A stretch of DNA of 64,000 bases, taken from the NCBI RefSeq assembly GCF_027580225.2, contig NC_073354.2:21721001-21785000 (forward strand). Reading direction: 5' to 3'. The stretch is from Misgurnus anguillicaudatus. Its lineage: Eukaryota; Chordata; Actinopteri; Cypriniformes; Cobitidae. Shown here one piece after another: positions 25,887 through 38,813 of the stretch. Below the pieces are notes generated by a model that saw only the letters and a program-made list of their open reading frames with translations, did not search any database and was not told the origin of the DNA. Numbering within the stretch: position 1 is the stretch's first letter; every line of letters begins with the position of its first letter. A program made the position numbers and the translations under genes.

Positions 25887-26629
25887 CTAGGGCTGGGCAA
25901 TTTGTCCCCCTAAAAAAATCTGTGATCTGTGATTTTTTTTATAAAAAACTCGATTTACGATTCGATTAAATTTTTCCCCCGCCCCCATTTAAAAGAAAAT
26001 AATTGCAAACTGTACATATATTTTAAATATATATATTTATTATATTTAATTAAAATGCATCAACATAAAATTCCGTAAATCCAAACCTACTCGACACTTA
26101 AGTCGAAGAGCATTTTTTTGGAAGGAGCTGCTCTCTTTCGCCGGCTGTTTTTGCCATGTTGTTTGTGTATGCATGCGCTGCCCTCGGGAGAGGGGAGGGG
26201 CAGAGGGCTGCGCTGCAGGGAGCGTGCTACGGAAACCCTGAAGGAAGATTTGGCGAATGCAAAATGTATGTACTGCGCTATAGACGGTTTCATCGGATGC
26301 ACGTGATACACGTCTGGATCCAAACTTTACTTCCGGTTTTGTTTTTTAATGGTCTGACTAGTTGCTAAACTGATCTTTTGAACAAATGCCTCGTCGAAAA
26401 TAACAAATGTTTTGGTTTTCTAGGTAATCTATGTGTTGTTTTTTTGCTTGTTATTTAAATAAACTACGGTTAAAGAACTTTGTTGTTATTTATTCTTAGC
26501 GGAGTTTACCGGAAGTTACGTGCGGACCGCACTCGCGTGTTTATGTTGTTACTGCTGAAACCGTCTATACAGAGGGGGGGAAAAATCTAAAAAAATCTAT
26601 TTTTTGAAAATATGAATCGATTTCATGAA
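25887..26629. mobile_element. hAT-like AGGGCTGGGCAA element, right end degraded
   Basis: Begins CTAGGGCTGGGCAATTTG followed by ATCTGTGATCTGTGATT. The right side is ATCGATTTCATG without the matching terminus. Contains the nested MITE at 26281-26567. Confidence 0.6.
26281..26567. mobile_element. TAGACGGTTTCA MITE (nested)
   Basis: Ends TAGACGGTTTCATC and CTGCTGAAACCGTCTA, with TA on each side. 287 bp, probably non-autonomous. Inserted in the degraded hAT-like element. Confidence 0.7.
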
Positions 26630-26893
26630 ATTTTGTTGACATGTAGCCAAAGCAATAAAGAGATGTGAACAACACAACTAGTTTTTATTTAATATATGTA
26701 CAGATTGGTAATATAAAATGCTGAAACAGACACACAAAACAAGTCACTACTGAAAACAACACACAGTGCATCGACGAAACCACACACAGCCTGATCTCAC
26801 AGAAGTTATTAACTATGTCCTGAGGTGACTAATTCGTATGAATTTGTATGACAAAATTACATTGTACAAATTAGCCACTTTGCAAAATTATTT

Positions 26894-28616
26894 TTCCATG
26901 AGTATCTGTGGGTTTATTCTATATAAAAACTGTGATCAGGCAATAGTCACTAGCACATTTGCAAGTGCTGATCATTTACTTATCTCAATTTTACATCTGC
27001 GTTTGCTTATTTCTATGTAGTTGTCAACCCACTGACAATCAAAGGCCCAAAGGCACCGCTGCCCCATTGGTCCAATCTGTACATCTGGCACTTTCCTATA
27101 AGAAAACAATAAAATAAACAGAAATCTGAGGGCGGATCTCACCAACATTTTGCCTGCGTCTTCAAGTCTTTGTTATAATGGACAACAAACTCCGCAAAAG
27201 AATCTTAATGAGCTCTTAAACTTTCCTAAAGCTGTATTCATCAGGCATTGACGCATACACACTTACAGCGCAGCACCCTTCAAAGCCAGCCTCTAATCCA
27301 GCCATAGCACACTTCAATTATTCATCCATCACCCAGCCAGGCTTTCTGCCACTTTCTCTGTGATTACGCCACTTGTCTCCGTGGCGTAATAGCGTGAGAC
27401 AGTGCGGCACAATGGGGCTCTGCCCGTGTTGAACCAAACTGGATTAAACGCGCCATTACACAGGGAGACCGGATAGGGATTCCTAACTACGATCGTAGAT
27501 GCTTCTCTGAAGCATGCATGAGAATAACACCAAATAAATGTACATTTTGAGCAGAAGGTCTCTTGAATGCAGAGGTTGCAGGTGAAGGTGGGCAGCTGGT
27601 GTGCTGAATGCCAACAAGCTGCAGGTTGCGGCTGAGCGTGCACGGATAAAATGCCAAAGGCAGGGGTTTCAATCTCGCTATGCTAATTCTTCAATGCTAT
27701 ATTGAGCTAAATGCTGTTAAGATAACCTAACCTTTAGTAAACACACATCAAATGTCACAATCAATGCTCTTCACCTAAATCCCTTTCTGTGCTCTATCTC
27801 ACCTTTGTGTCTGTATTTAAAAGAAAGAGGAACCCACCGGAGCTCGATTGCTGTTCAAATAGCAACTGGTCTTATCTGTGACTACCAGCCGAAACACTTA
27901 AAATGGAGTGTGATGACAAGAAAGAGATTAATAATCAAGGTTATTGCTTTTTGGATGCCTGAGGCTTTGAGTCTTCCTTTGATAAGGCGTTTTTTTTTGC
28001 TAACAGACAGAACATTGACTGCACCACATCATCAATCCATCTTCATGTCTTATGGGAGCGGACAATGATCCCCGTGTCAATCACACCATCAAAGTTGCTG
28101 TTTCAGATTTTGGAAATTCCAAATGGCATCCCTGTGGAATTACTATTTCTAAAATAAAGTGTACATACAGTATAGTCATTTAAAGAAAGTCATTTTAAAA
28201 TTTATATGCATGTGATCCTGAACTCAGCGTTCTTACAATCTCTGACATTTCAGATCTTATCTGGGATTTTTTTTATGCTCTCATGCATCCAGGTATGACC
28301 AGCATACTTTGTGATGTCTATTACTAGGGCTCAATCCCTCAGGATAGCAGCGTCTGAGTCGCAGCAGCTTCACAGCTTCTCTGTGTATGTGTGTGTGTTT
28401 GTCTGAGACTGGGTAAAGTTCACATTTATTAATCATGCCTTCACTAAAGGCACCTTCTCTCCATCACAATATTCTGACCTAACCTCTTCAGCCTTAACAA
28501 CCCCATAGCAACCTCACTAGCCACCTCCTAGAAATTAATCTTACAAACGACTGAACAAAATCTGGGAAAATGTAAAGTTTGCTTGGGCAAACACGACAAA
28601 AGCTACAAATTTTAAT
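26894..28616. other. no gene recognised
   Basis: 27120-27700 is GC-balanced and without repeat ends. The frames of 104 and 61 codons on the minus strand share no family motif. Possible unique intronic or conserved non-coding sequence. Confidence 0.35.
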
Positions 28617-28620
28617 TTAA

Positions 28621-29621
28621 AGGTCCACTGTGTAGATTTTTAGAGGCGTTTAGCGGTGAGACTATGAATTACAACCAACGGCTCAGTGCACAGCTCACAC
28701 CTCACTTTCGAAACGCATAGAGAAGCTACATTAGACGCCAAAGGACAAACATGTCATCATCTGAGACAACGTAATGACAAAACCCACTCGATAGAACGGT
28801 TTGTCCGTTTAGGGCTACTATAGAAACATGGCGGCAACTTCCATGTAAGAGGAACCGCGGTGTATGTACCAAGCTGAGGAATGTAGGCTAAAAGTTTTCC
28901 CACTCTCTTTGTCTCTCATCTCTGTAATGTCTAATTTTAAACTCGCGTGTTCACGTCTTCTCATGGTTCTGAGTGAGATGTGTTGACTTTACCCGGGCTG
29001 CGTAGACCCATAGGTAGATTCAACTGAGCACATGGTGACATTAAACGATTGACGCGTCATGCAATTGAGCGGTTAAAACCTGATCGATCGTGCATTCCGT
29101 ATTTTTATCACGAGTGCCCACACATGTGCGAGTACTTGTAAAAAAACATTTTGGTCACAGTCTGGAGCCCTTGGTGCCCCCCTACTGCCCAATCCCGTCT
29201 ATGGCCCTGATCCATAGTATATTGTATTTCTGTCAAGAGATCAGGGTTTACACCAGACGCGGCAAGCGCGAGTGATTTACATGTTAAGTCAATGCAAAGA
29301 CGTCAATGCGTTCCGGGAGAATTGAGCGTTGCCGCAGGAAACACACTAGTTGAAAAATCTAAACTTCGGCGGATTTCTGCGCTGCATTAACCAATCAGGA
29401 CCTTGCTGTAGTAGTGCCGTGATTACAGGAAGCGAGCGGAGTGGCGGAGTCGCAGAAGACCCACCCATTTCCGCGTGAATGTCTCGAATGACTAGAATTT
29501 CACACGCGGCTTTCACACGTGAATGAAACGAATGAACTCAAATTCTATGCGCGAATAGCGCATTTTTGCCGCCTCTACCGTGGCTGGTGGGAATGCACCA
29601 TAAAAGTTAAACAATGCACCT
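28621..29621. mobile_element. TTAA-type repeat (AGGTCCACTGTGTAGATT)
   Basis: Left TTAA then AGGTCCACTGTGTAGATTTT; right end AACAATGCACCT followed by TTAT. An internal CAGGGTTTACACCAGACG at 29242 looks like the left end of a second, nested element whose right end was not resolved. Confidence 0.6.
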
Positions 29622-29624
29622 TTA

Positions 29625-30775
29625 TTTAATAAATGCTACTTTATGCAGTTAATACTGAGATAAGCTGTTGTGTGAGATTCATCATATGCGTAACTTAAGA
29701 AAACGTGTGCGGCCATCATTGTAGACAATAAACAATTACATTTAAAAGGAAACAGGTGCTCTCTTGGGAAGGTGCATTGTAAGTACAGGTTTATCTTTCT
29801 ATTGTTTCCGAAGAGCCTTTGGCCAAATCTTTACACCTAATGCGTGAGGTTTGGCTCATAACTGATTCAGAAGGAGAGGACTGCGTACCCCAATAGAAAG
29901 AATAGGTCTTCATGTCATTTACATGGAATGGTTGCCTTTGAAATGGCCGCCCTTATTATGCTTGTGAAATAACACATTGGAAATCGGAGATCTGTCTCTT
30001 TTTAACTGCAAATGATGTGATTGTTTCAGCATACAATAACCTCTATACAGCCAAATGCTAATGCATTGTTCAGAGAAAACTGTGTACCGCAACAATATTA
30101 GCAATTGTGCTGTGTACGAATCTCATCTACTCGATTCTTGTTTTAATAGCTAAGTCAAACTGGTAGCTATGAAATGGTTTAATAACAGATCAGATTTACT
30201 ATAAATATTAATTTATTAATAAATTAAAAGTAATGCTGTTAGTACAAGGTGTTCTGTTTAGTTTATAATCAGAAATTAGGACGCATGCTTGTCCCTCTTC
30301 CAAGCATCCTTCATACAAGTGGGTTCCACGGGGATACATCATCATGTTGTGACAACACTTCAAGGCCCCAACAGATCGATAAGTAAATGACGCTGGTTGT
30401 GTGCACACAAACAATCAAAGGGTGAGAATGTGTCAGAGCCGCTGTGGCCCTAGACAGGAGCTAACAGCCCTTAAAAGAGTATTGAAAGATGAAACATGAG
30501 ACCTTCTTCTGATTTTAAATGAAACTGTATAAATGTTTAGTTCAGTTCAGTGACCCTAAACAATTCCAATCAGGGCTGAGAAACATCTGCCACTTCATTC
30601 AACCGTAAACTTTGAGTCGACAATGCACATATATAAAGCTTTACTGAGTTGAGCTTGAGCTATTATTCCTCACATCTATAACTTAGTAGTCCTAACAACC
30701 AGTTATGAGCCTTTAGCTAGATTTAGTTTCTAGGGAAAAATAATTGGTTGTTTAGGACACCAAACAATATTGGAA
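29625..30775. other. no gene recognised
   Basis: AT-rich intronic sequence. Frames under 70 codons. Confidence 0.35.
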
Positions 30776-30784
30776 GAGTTTAGA

Positions 30785-31270
30785 TGCAAAACCCTCTAAA
30801 AGCGGTTGGCGAGGGGCCACCTTCCGATCTCTCTGATAAAGCCAATACGGAAGTGACTTAAACTGCAATTTATCAACTGGCCGCTAGAGGCTGGCTCCAA
30901 AAGGGAGTCAATTCCCATAGACCCCCATGTTAAAATGGCCAACTTTACAGTAGAAAATATGTTTACAGCCTGGTACAAAATAGTTTTTGGTCTGTAAAGC
31001 TAAGTTTGCCCTTCATGACAACTGTAAGGTGGGTGACTTCTTTTGTAACTCCTCCGTTTAAATTATATTAAGCTTTAAAGTTCTGCATAATTAAGGGCGT
31101 GGCCACTTTAGTGAGGGGTGAACAGCCACTACGGTAATCGAGCTAGGCGGGCGTGGTTTCAGCAACCAGACACCTCAGCTTCACCCACGTCCCGCCTCTT
31201 TACCCATTTTAGGATATTTGCGAGTGATGCGCGATGACGCGCCTCCAAGATGGCGGCGGCAGGCAACTCC
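30785..31270. mobile_element. interspersed repeat (GGCTGGCTCCAAAAGGGAGTC)
   Basis: Contains CTAGAGGCTGGCTCCAAAAG, CCATAGACCCCCATGTTAAA and GTTTACAGCCTGGTACAAAA. I recognise this block as a common interspersed repeat of fish genomes. Termini not defined. Confidence 0.5.
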
Positions 31271-31274
31271 TACG

Positions 31275-33630
31275 TTTCCCTTAAGCTTGATTTACACTGC
31301 AAATCTTAATGCTCAATTTGTATATCAGCATTTACACTAAACTTGGCAAAACAATTCAAGGTAGACATAGTGACCCAGAACAGCTTAAACCACAGAGAAC
31401 GTAAAATGTTACAATACGCAATGGACACAGACAAAATATACAAGATTATAGTGCTTTATTTCTGTAACAAGAGATTAAACTTTAACATAACTCCACTAAG
31501 TGACCCTTCGTCCTCCATTGCTCTCCTAAAAAGAGTCATGTGATCATCACGGGTGGTGTCCATCTGAGTTGACATCATTTGCCAGCACCGTAGTTTCAAT
31601 GAAGCACGACACGTCTTGACATTGGAATATCCAATCTGTCCGCTTACCTGAAACCGATCTGAGAATATCGGAATCTATGCGCTTTTTTCCTGCTTACATG
31701 TCCATGGGTCATATCCGATCTGTGCCACTTAAGGGGAATAAACGGAATTCAGACACTTCAAACAGGCAGTGTAAAATAATGCGGCCTAAGTGCGTCTGAC
31801 ATGTTTTCTTGTGAAAGAAATTTGTATTATTTTGTTTAGGTTCAGAAATTTTACTTTAATGGCAATGAAACGGTTATTTGTCAATAACTAAAATTATTCA
31901 CAAATGTTACTCAAATGTCTTAAAAAATGTGACTTTCTTTCACTGCAAAACCCTCCAAGTGCATACAAGCTTTGTTGGCAAATACCTCCACACAAAAAAA
32001 ATCGACTTCTTTGGAAAAGCCAGTAAACAGTTGTAAAAGATGCAACAAGAACCATTGCAAATAATAAAAGTCAATGTAAAAACTAAGAAACTGAACCACA
32101 AATTAGGGGGCGCTGTGATGCACGTGGCTTCCACATTTGTGTTGTATTAAGGTACTCACAAGGGACCCAAGATTAAATGTGATTCACGGTTGTTTTACAT
32201 TCATCTTCCATGCACTTAGAGGACTTTGTTATTTCTAAATAGGCTGAGGTTGTGATTTAGTGAATTTTAAAAGTATTTGATAAACATATGTTCAATACGT
32301 GCCGAGAGCATTAAATATCATTATCTAATTTTTTGACGTTAGCGCCTTTGCATCTGAGCTCTTCAATTGCAGATCCCAAAAAAGCCAGAGGCAATATTCC
32401 CTGAATCAATGCTTATTTAAAGCATTCAAACTATGTTACCTGTCATAAAGCAATTACTTGCACTAGCAAAACAAATTTCCCCAATAAAACCAAATAATTT
32501 TTTCCAAAAAAGAGCCTGACAGAAATAATTAACCAAGCTTTCAGCAGCAAAATTCACACAAACATGTAAGGAGAAAGCTCAGCTATTGCAAAGACACAAG
32601 ACCACAGCTATAATGATGCACCAGATCTTTCCTGTCTGTTTGTGTGAAGCGATAATGAGTGTACAGTATAAACCTACTGTACTGCTGTCGTCTAAGTCGT
32701 CTAAGTCTTCCCTATTTGCATCCGTCTCACTGTCACATTGCTAGATTTCCACACCACTCGTTTATCATCTCCCTCGCTTCATTTTCAAGTCGAATAAAAT
32801 ATAGAGAAAACCATTTTTCATATGGCCTTTGAGGGGCTGTGAGCCAAAAATGGAGACTGTAGTGCAGACGGTAGATGACAGTAATTAATTAAAGCTGAAT
32901 ATGGTATGATAATAGGCTTGGCGGATATAATTAGGTTCAACAGCCTCCAAAGAACACTTCGGCCCACCTGGTTCATCTTTCGCACCTGTAATTAAAAAAC
33001 ACAGTTTGGGTAAGATGTGGTTTGTTGCCTTTTGAATAAATCTGCAAAGTTCATCGTGTTCCTTGTTATGATCTCATATCAAGATACGGTAGAATTGGCC
33101 TTAATGCAAATTTTAAATTGTGGTTGTCTAATGGATTCGCTATAATAACGGTTTCAGGTTAATACATGGAAACGCTGACCCAGAAAACTGACACTTACTG
33201 AAAATTGCCTGTGACCATTACGCATACAGTATATATAGTCGCTCACAAGTATCGTATTCATAGAACATGTCTGTTGTCAGGAAATGAGTTTTATAAAAAA
33301 TTTAAAAGGAGGGAATTGGGAGAGCAAGAGAGATGCTATATTTGACTAGTGTAGCTGTAATAACTTCAGGTCTTTGGTCAGGGATAGAAAACACATTCAC
33401 TTAGTGCATATAACGTTGAAGAGGCTATTATCTTTTGGAAAGGAAACAGGCTTATCTGCCACAACCATTAGAAACCATTAGATGCATTCTAGCTTTAAGT
33501 CCTTATAGCGTGCAATGGCCATAAACATCAAAGTGTTCACAATAAAATTAGAAAGCTTTACAGGGTTAAAGACAGCTACTGGCATTGTATTTCAATGACC
33601 TCTTTTATTATTAGGAGCTATGCTAAAGGT
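31275..33630. other. no gene recognised; AT-rich motif cluster near 32.88-33.0 kb
   Basis: No transposon ends seen. 32870-33010 carries clustered TAATTA-type homeodomain-like sites (GTAATTAATTAAAGC, ATATAATTAGG, TGTAATTAAAAA) in otherwise mixed sequence. A regulatory role is conjecture. Confidence 0.3.
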
Positions 33631-33633
33631 GCT

Positions 33634-34600
33634 TAAAGGGGGATCTAAAGCTATTTCATGCATTCTGACTTATTAACACTGTTAAAGAGTTGGATTCATC
33701 ATGCTAAGCACTTGGACAAATGACGGAGTATTTCTGTGCTGGATGCACTTCGCCAGATGAGAGATTCATGCTTAAAGGTCACGTTCTTTCTGATCCCATT
33801 TTTTAAACCCTAGTTAGTGTGTAATGTTGCTATAATAGCATAATTAATACCTGTAAAATGATAAAGCTCAAAGTTCACTGCCAGGCAATATATTTTCTTT
33901 AACAGAATTCGCCTTTTAAAGCCTACAACGAACGGCCAGTTTGGACTACAGCCCTCTACTTCCTGCTTTAATGACTTCAGTAAAACAGTTTGTTGACTAA
34001 CCTCCGCTCACAGGAATACATCAGTCGGCAGCTAAGCTAATGGCAAGCTAAGCTGCTATCGAATCACAACACACTAAATCAGAACTAGATACGTTTTTCT
34101 GAAGGAGAGACTTCATAGAACAAGGAAGACATCAGCCCATTTTGAGGACAGTGAAAACAGCGCTATACAGATACATAAATAGTGTGAAAAATACTGTGTT
34201 CTTTACATGTGAAACATGAACATTATATTGCGCACTGTAAACACAATCAAAGCTTCAAAAACATAGAAAGAACGGGACCTTTAACAATCTTTCTGGACAA
34301 TTTCAGTGCTGGAAGTACAGTGGAAGTCCTTATATGGGCACCGGAATAGCGCACGCACACACCAACCAACCAAGAGCTGACACGAAATCAACGTCACCAA
34401 GGAAGTGTTTTGTTGTTTGTAAGGAAAATGAAGCTTGTTCAGCTTTCCAATAAACCCAGCTTTTTGGGAACAATGAATATAGTTTGTTTATCAGTGAAAT
34501 TGTGCTTGTTTAACGCTGGATTTTGTTGAAATGGGACGGTCCCAACTGGGACATGAGTCGCATGCACAGCAGCTATAATCACAAAAGTGAGACATAAACC
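33634..34600 (+). mobile_element. AAAGCTATTTCATGCATTC repeat, copy 1, split
   Basis: Shares AAAGCTATTTCATGCATTCT, GGAGTATTTCTGTGC, TTCAGTGCTGGAAGTACAGT and TTTAACGCTGGATTTTGTTG in the same order with 57285-58230. Interrupted by the fold-back at 33776-34280. Ends approximate. Confidence 0.65.
33776..34280. mobile_element. TTAA-target MITE (AGGTCACGTTCTTTC)
   Basis: 505 bp with ends AGGTCACGTTCTTTCTGAT and AGAAAGAACGGGACCT, flanked by TTAA (33772-33775, 34281-34284). The related copy at 57.8-57.9 kb lacks it at the corresponding place. Confidence 0.88.
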
Positions 34601-35055
34601 TTATTTAAAATATTCTTCGACTGGGAAACTCCACTAGATACAAACACAAGCATGCCAGACTACAATACTGGCTGCCTTATTTATATTTTCACGGTCAGTA
34701 ATGTATTCATGTTCTGTTACTATCCACCTGCAGTGGGCTTCATTAAGGAATCTCTACTGTGGGCTGCTACCTGGAATCTTTCCATTTAATGTGATAAGCC
34801 AGATGGATTGAACAAAAAGAGTATAAAAAGGAAGGTTAAAAGTGCATGCATAAACTGTTCAATCATAGCATGACAGACAGATTAAACACATAAACGGTGA
34901 GACTGACAGTGATAAAGGGCATCTAAGGTCACACTGAGATGTGACAGGAGGAGAAATAAATCTCAGTTCTGTCAAATCATTATCACTAATAAGTCACATT
35001 TGAAAGTTATTCCATGCCTTTTGTCCTGAGCTCATATACATCTTTTCAAAATTTA
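34601..35055. other. no gene recognised
   Basis: Transposon-free segment 34650-35000; nothing assigned. Confidence 0.3.
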
Positions 35056-35057
35056 AA

Positions 35058-36030
35058 GGGCATATATTATGCAAAATCTACTTTTACAAGATATTTGGAC
35101 ATGAATGTGAATTAACACTGCCAGTGTGTGAACACAACCACCCTACAATAAAAAACACCCACTCCTTTATTAATCCGTTTGTCTTTTGGAACTGTAATTG
35201 CGTTATTACGCCACTGCGGTGGCGCTGTTGTGTAATCAGCACAAGGAGATGCTGACTAAACTTTACAGAAAGATCTGCAATATGAGCTTACGAGCTATAG
35301 AAGGTATGCATTGACGTCACTTTTCCACATGACCACGCGAGAACTCGCCCTCTTGAGTGGCAAATGTTCAACAAAATGGCTGGTTTTAATAGCAGGTGCA
35401 GCGAAAATGCCAGTAAAACTGACTATTAGCAGCTTAAATTGAATTTAGTTGGACTTGATAGCAGAGGTGGACAATACTTAGTTACATTTTCCAAGCATCT
35501 GTGCTTTAGGTTGTTTTATTGGGAATTTTTTTACTTCACTACATTCTAAAGCATAGAATCATACTGTGTATTCTTTAATATTGCATATTAACATTTATTT
35601 AATACCTAATTACATTTAAATTGTGTACTTTTACTTGAGTAAATGTACGTTAATGTACTTAAATATTGGAATGTATGTTTTACAAAGAAAAACATACATA
35701 AAATACAAATACATTTAAGTAGAAAGTAAAACCTCTGCTTGATAGTGACCCTAGCAACTTATCAACCCACCTGTGGTCTGTGGACGTTGGAATGAACGAT
35801 CAATTTACTTCTCCTTTCAGTGTTTTTTGTCAGTCTGTAAAACGATGTCTCCGAATGCTTGTTAATCTGTTAGTACAGTCTATCGCACAACAGCTTTTTC
35901 CCATTTAGACGCGTTTTCACCAATGTCACACTGTACTCAAATGCTGCCGCTCTGTCTTTTGCCACTAAGTGGGTGTAATCGCAGTCCCTCTCGCCGACGG
36001 TGATGTCATGTGCATACCCTCTATATTAGG
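35058..36030. mobile_element. TTAA-type repeat (AGGGCATATATTATGC), split by Tol2-like MITE
   Basis: TTTAA is followed by AGGGCATATATTATGCAAAA. The body resumes after the 35462-35737 insertion with ACTTCTCCTTTCAGTG and CTGTAAAACGATGTCTCCGA. Right terminus not found. Confidence 0.5.
35462..35737. mobile_element. Tol2-like hAT MITE (nested)
   Basis: 276 bp starting CAGAGGTGGACAATACTTAG and ending AGTAAAACCTCTG. Exact 8-bp duplication CTTGATAG (35454-35461, 35738-35745). Internal ACTTTTACTTGAGTAAATGT and GTACTTAAAT resemble the subterminal repeats of Tol2. Confidence 0.9.
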
Positions 36031-37295
36031 AGCTATATGTAGACACTAGATGATTATACAGTAATGTTTCCTGCATGTTCAGTGGTTCAACCTCGCAATT
36101 CGTTTACAACATACAATGTGAACAGTGATGACTCGAAAACTAATTATTCTATTATTATAACCAATTGAAAAGCATGCACATGCCAGAGACAGGGAGATGG
36201 CAGTAATAGAAGGATAAAGATAATATACTGGCTTATCGATGACTTTCACCTTTAGACTAAAAGACTCTTAAGATTCTTAGTCTAATTGGAGAAACGGCAA
36301 AGGAATTTTTTTGCTGAGACGGACAAATAAATCCACATATCTTGCTAGATAAAGCTGCGCTGGAAACTATAACAAGAAACAACATCCAAAGGTTATATTA
36401 CAATTTTAAAGGTTGCAGAGCAGGCGAAACCACATATCTCCAAAAATATTCCACTACCCCAACATAACTGTTAATAAGCATGTCAGGTTCTCTAATAAAT
36501 CTGTATATTTCTGAAATGGTCAGTGAATCTCAGTGAAACGGACTAACCCTGAGGCATTTTGTCTCATTTTATTACATCAAAAAGCAATAACATCCTTCAT
36601 CCAGTCAATACACTTAAGGTTGAAGCATTTCCTGTTCCAAAGCATCTATTATTCCTATGCAGGGAAGAACGTCTTTTTCAACCAAAAAAACAGGATGTAC
36701 CATAACAGAACACACGCTGAGATTGTTGTCAACACCTTAAAGGCTGACTGAGTCGCATATCGTAAAGAACAGGGTCTCTACAGCCCAATGAACTTCTCTA
36801 GTGTTTTCTACTGCCTCTCTCAAACACGATAATGATGTTCACCCCTCAGGGCTCTGCATGCTATCCTTAATGGGTAAATTCTTCAAAGTCGGTCCCGTCT
36901 CCTTGCGCATCCAGGTTAATTGTGTCTGTTTACAAATGCACATGCCATCCACTTTCTCTCTTATTGTATTCTTTTAAAGCACAGCAAAGCCGAAGAGGCA
37001 CGTGCCATGACTATAGAAAATTGTACGTCCACTGCAACAGTGTGCAACAGAGCACAGCCAGCCATCAAAGTTGGCCAAAATGACAGACAAAGAGAGAAAG
37101 AGGGAGAGAAAAAGAAGGAATCTAGAATAATTTTTTCAGGAAATACTTTCATGCCTATACTCTTGACTGGCTGTTTTCAGCAACACATAAGAATTGCACT
37201 TATGTGAACTTTTGCTCAAGCCCAGGGGACACTGGGTATTTCTCCCATATGCTTAAAGCACATTGTGAGCCATGTGGTGCCCATCGTATGTCCCT
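36031..37295. other. no gene recognised
   Basis: A 95-codon frame at 36920-37207 is Lys/Glu-rich over a purine tract and is not family-like. Confidence 0.35.
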
Positions 37296-37299
37296 TATG

Positions 37300-38083
37300 G
37301 GTATGATGGGCAACGATTAATCGCATACAAAATAAAAGTGACTTTTGCATAATATTTGAGAGTGTTTTGTGTGTAATTATTTTGTATATTTATTATGTAA
37401 ACCAACACATGTCTACATTTCAGAAATGTTTTATTTATAGATCCATTTTTTTATTTATATAGCAGTGGCGGCTCGTAACTGCTCATCCGAGGATGGGCTA
37501 ATTCAAAATAAGTGTTCGGATTGTCACGTGTGTGGTTCCCTTTTCCAAAACATTTGTCCTGCGTGTCGAGAGTCACGTGTTTTGTCAAAATAAGTGCCTG
37601 CTGCACACGCGTCAAAACCGTTTATGATAAAAGAGACGCTAACGTTCCCAAAATACACGCTAGACACTTCCTTACCAGTAAACTCTGATTACGCATGAGA
37701 TTATGCGAGTATCTGGCAAACGTGAGCGTCTCTTTTATCATAAACCTTTTAGATGCGTCTGCAGCAGGCACTTATTTTGGCATGACACGTGATGCACACA
37801 CGATCTCTCAAAGCGCAGAACACATATTTTGAAAGAAGGAACCACACACATGACAAGCTACATACATGTTGTGACGAACTTCGCATCGTGCGCTTCAAAA
37901 AAAGAAGTCACCAGCCGCCACTGTAATATAGAATATACAAAAATATAAATAAATATATTCGCATATGTAATTGTTTCTTAAATACATACATGAATGTGTG
38001 TGTATTTATATATACATAATAATTCCACGCAGCACACACTCATATATTATGCGAAAATCGTGATTAATCGTTGTCCGTCCCTA
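37300..38083. mobile_element. hAT-like CAACGATTAATCG element, split
   Basis: Ends GGGCAACGATTAATCGCAT and GTGATTAATCGTTGTCCGTC (inverted). AT-rich TATATTTATT interior. Split by the fold-back at 37463-37923. Confidence 0.6.
37463..37923. mobile_element. hAT fold-back MITE (CAGTGGCGGCT), nested
   Basis: 461 bp with ends CAGTGGCGGCTCGTAACTG and CACCAGCCGCCACTG. The flanks TTATATAG and TAATATAG form a 7/8 target duplication. The arms share TGATAAAAGAGACGCT and AAATAAGTGCCTGCTGCA in inverted form. Confidence 0.85.
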
Positions 38084-38269
38084 CGCAAGTTTTCAATCAC
38101 AGAACCAATAAAATCATCTCATTACAGGTCAACAGAGTCCATCACATATGTCTCATACCTTACCTACCCAAAATTATGCCCAGACAGCTGTCATTGATGA
38201 CCGCTGCCTTATATCTTCTTTGGAGGAGATTTTTTTGAATTCTTTATAACAGATTTCATTACTACCTGG

Positions 38270-38695
38270 TAGGGATGTAACGATTAATCGTGTTTCCCAT
38301 TAAAAATGCCTGTCTGAAATCGATTCTGAATCGCAAGGCTGCGATTCTTTGTTTCATGCACTACGGCATTTGGTCAGCAGAAAGTCCTTATAAATCTAAA
38401 ATCATTATGAGTCAGAGTCGTTTATAAAGTGCCTTTAAAAAATCAACCCTCGGTGTACAAAATCATTCAAAATATTCTTTATTATCATGAAAATACCTGA
38501 AACAATTTGAAGAACAGCGATATAAATATTCCTAGACATTTCCTGGAATAGCGTTTGTAATACTTCTGTGGCACAAAGGAATTTTCTGCACAAGAGTGCC
38601 CCCTGGCTTTGGGATGTGCCGGGATTTCACCGTAATTCATTAAAATTCATTCATTGAGAAAACGTGCATTTGCACGGTTAATCGTTACACCCCTA
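38270..38695. mobile_element. hAT MITE (TAGGGATGTAACGATTAATCG)
   Basis: 426 bp with ends TAGGGATGTAACGATTAATC and GGTTAATCGTTACACCCCTA. Exact 8-bp duplication CTACCTGG (38262-38269, 38696-38703). Confidence 0.92.
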
Positions 38696-38813
38696 CTACC
38701 TGGCTATCAGGGTTTTCTATTGACTTTTTTCTCAAAGCCTTAATTTTCTTCATATTATTTTTATTTCTGTATCCTTCTCTGTAAATTGTCTTGACTCTTG
38801 CTAGCCAAAAACA

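Larger units (their letters stand above)
24117..26893 (+). repeat. three-unit tandem array (about 340 bp) broken by insertions
   Basis: Units start ATTTTGTTGACATGTA at 24117, 24454 and 26630. Each continues through AGCAACTATTTTGTGAGGTG-like sequence, ATTCGTATGAATTTGTATG and ends near TTAGCCAC. Unit 2 is split by the elements at 24569-25344 and 25533-25788. Another element (25887-26629) lies between units 2 and 3. The ATTCGTATGAATTTGTA motif is a common fish interspersed repeat. Confidence 0.75.

Noticed and set aside
26087..26368. Opposing 62-78 codon frames
   Set aside because: They overlap each other inside a degraded hAT-like element and show no family motif.
24117..26893. CRISPR-like or coding repeat array
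   Set aside because: Units are about 340 bp with no spacer pattern, in vertebrate DNA; it is a tandem interspersed repeat.
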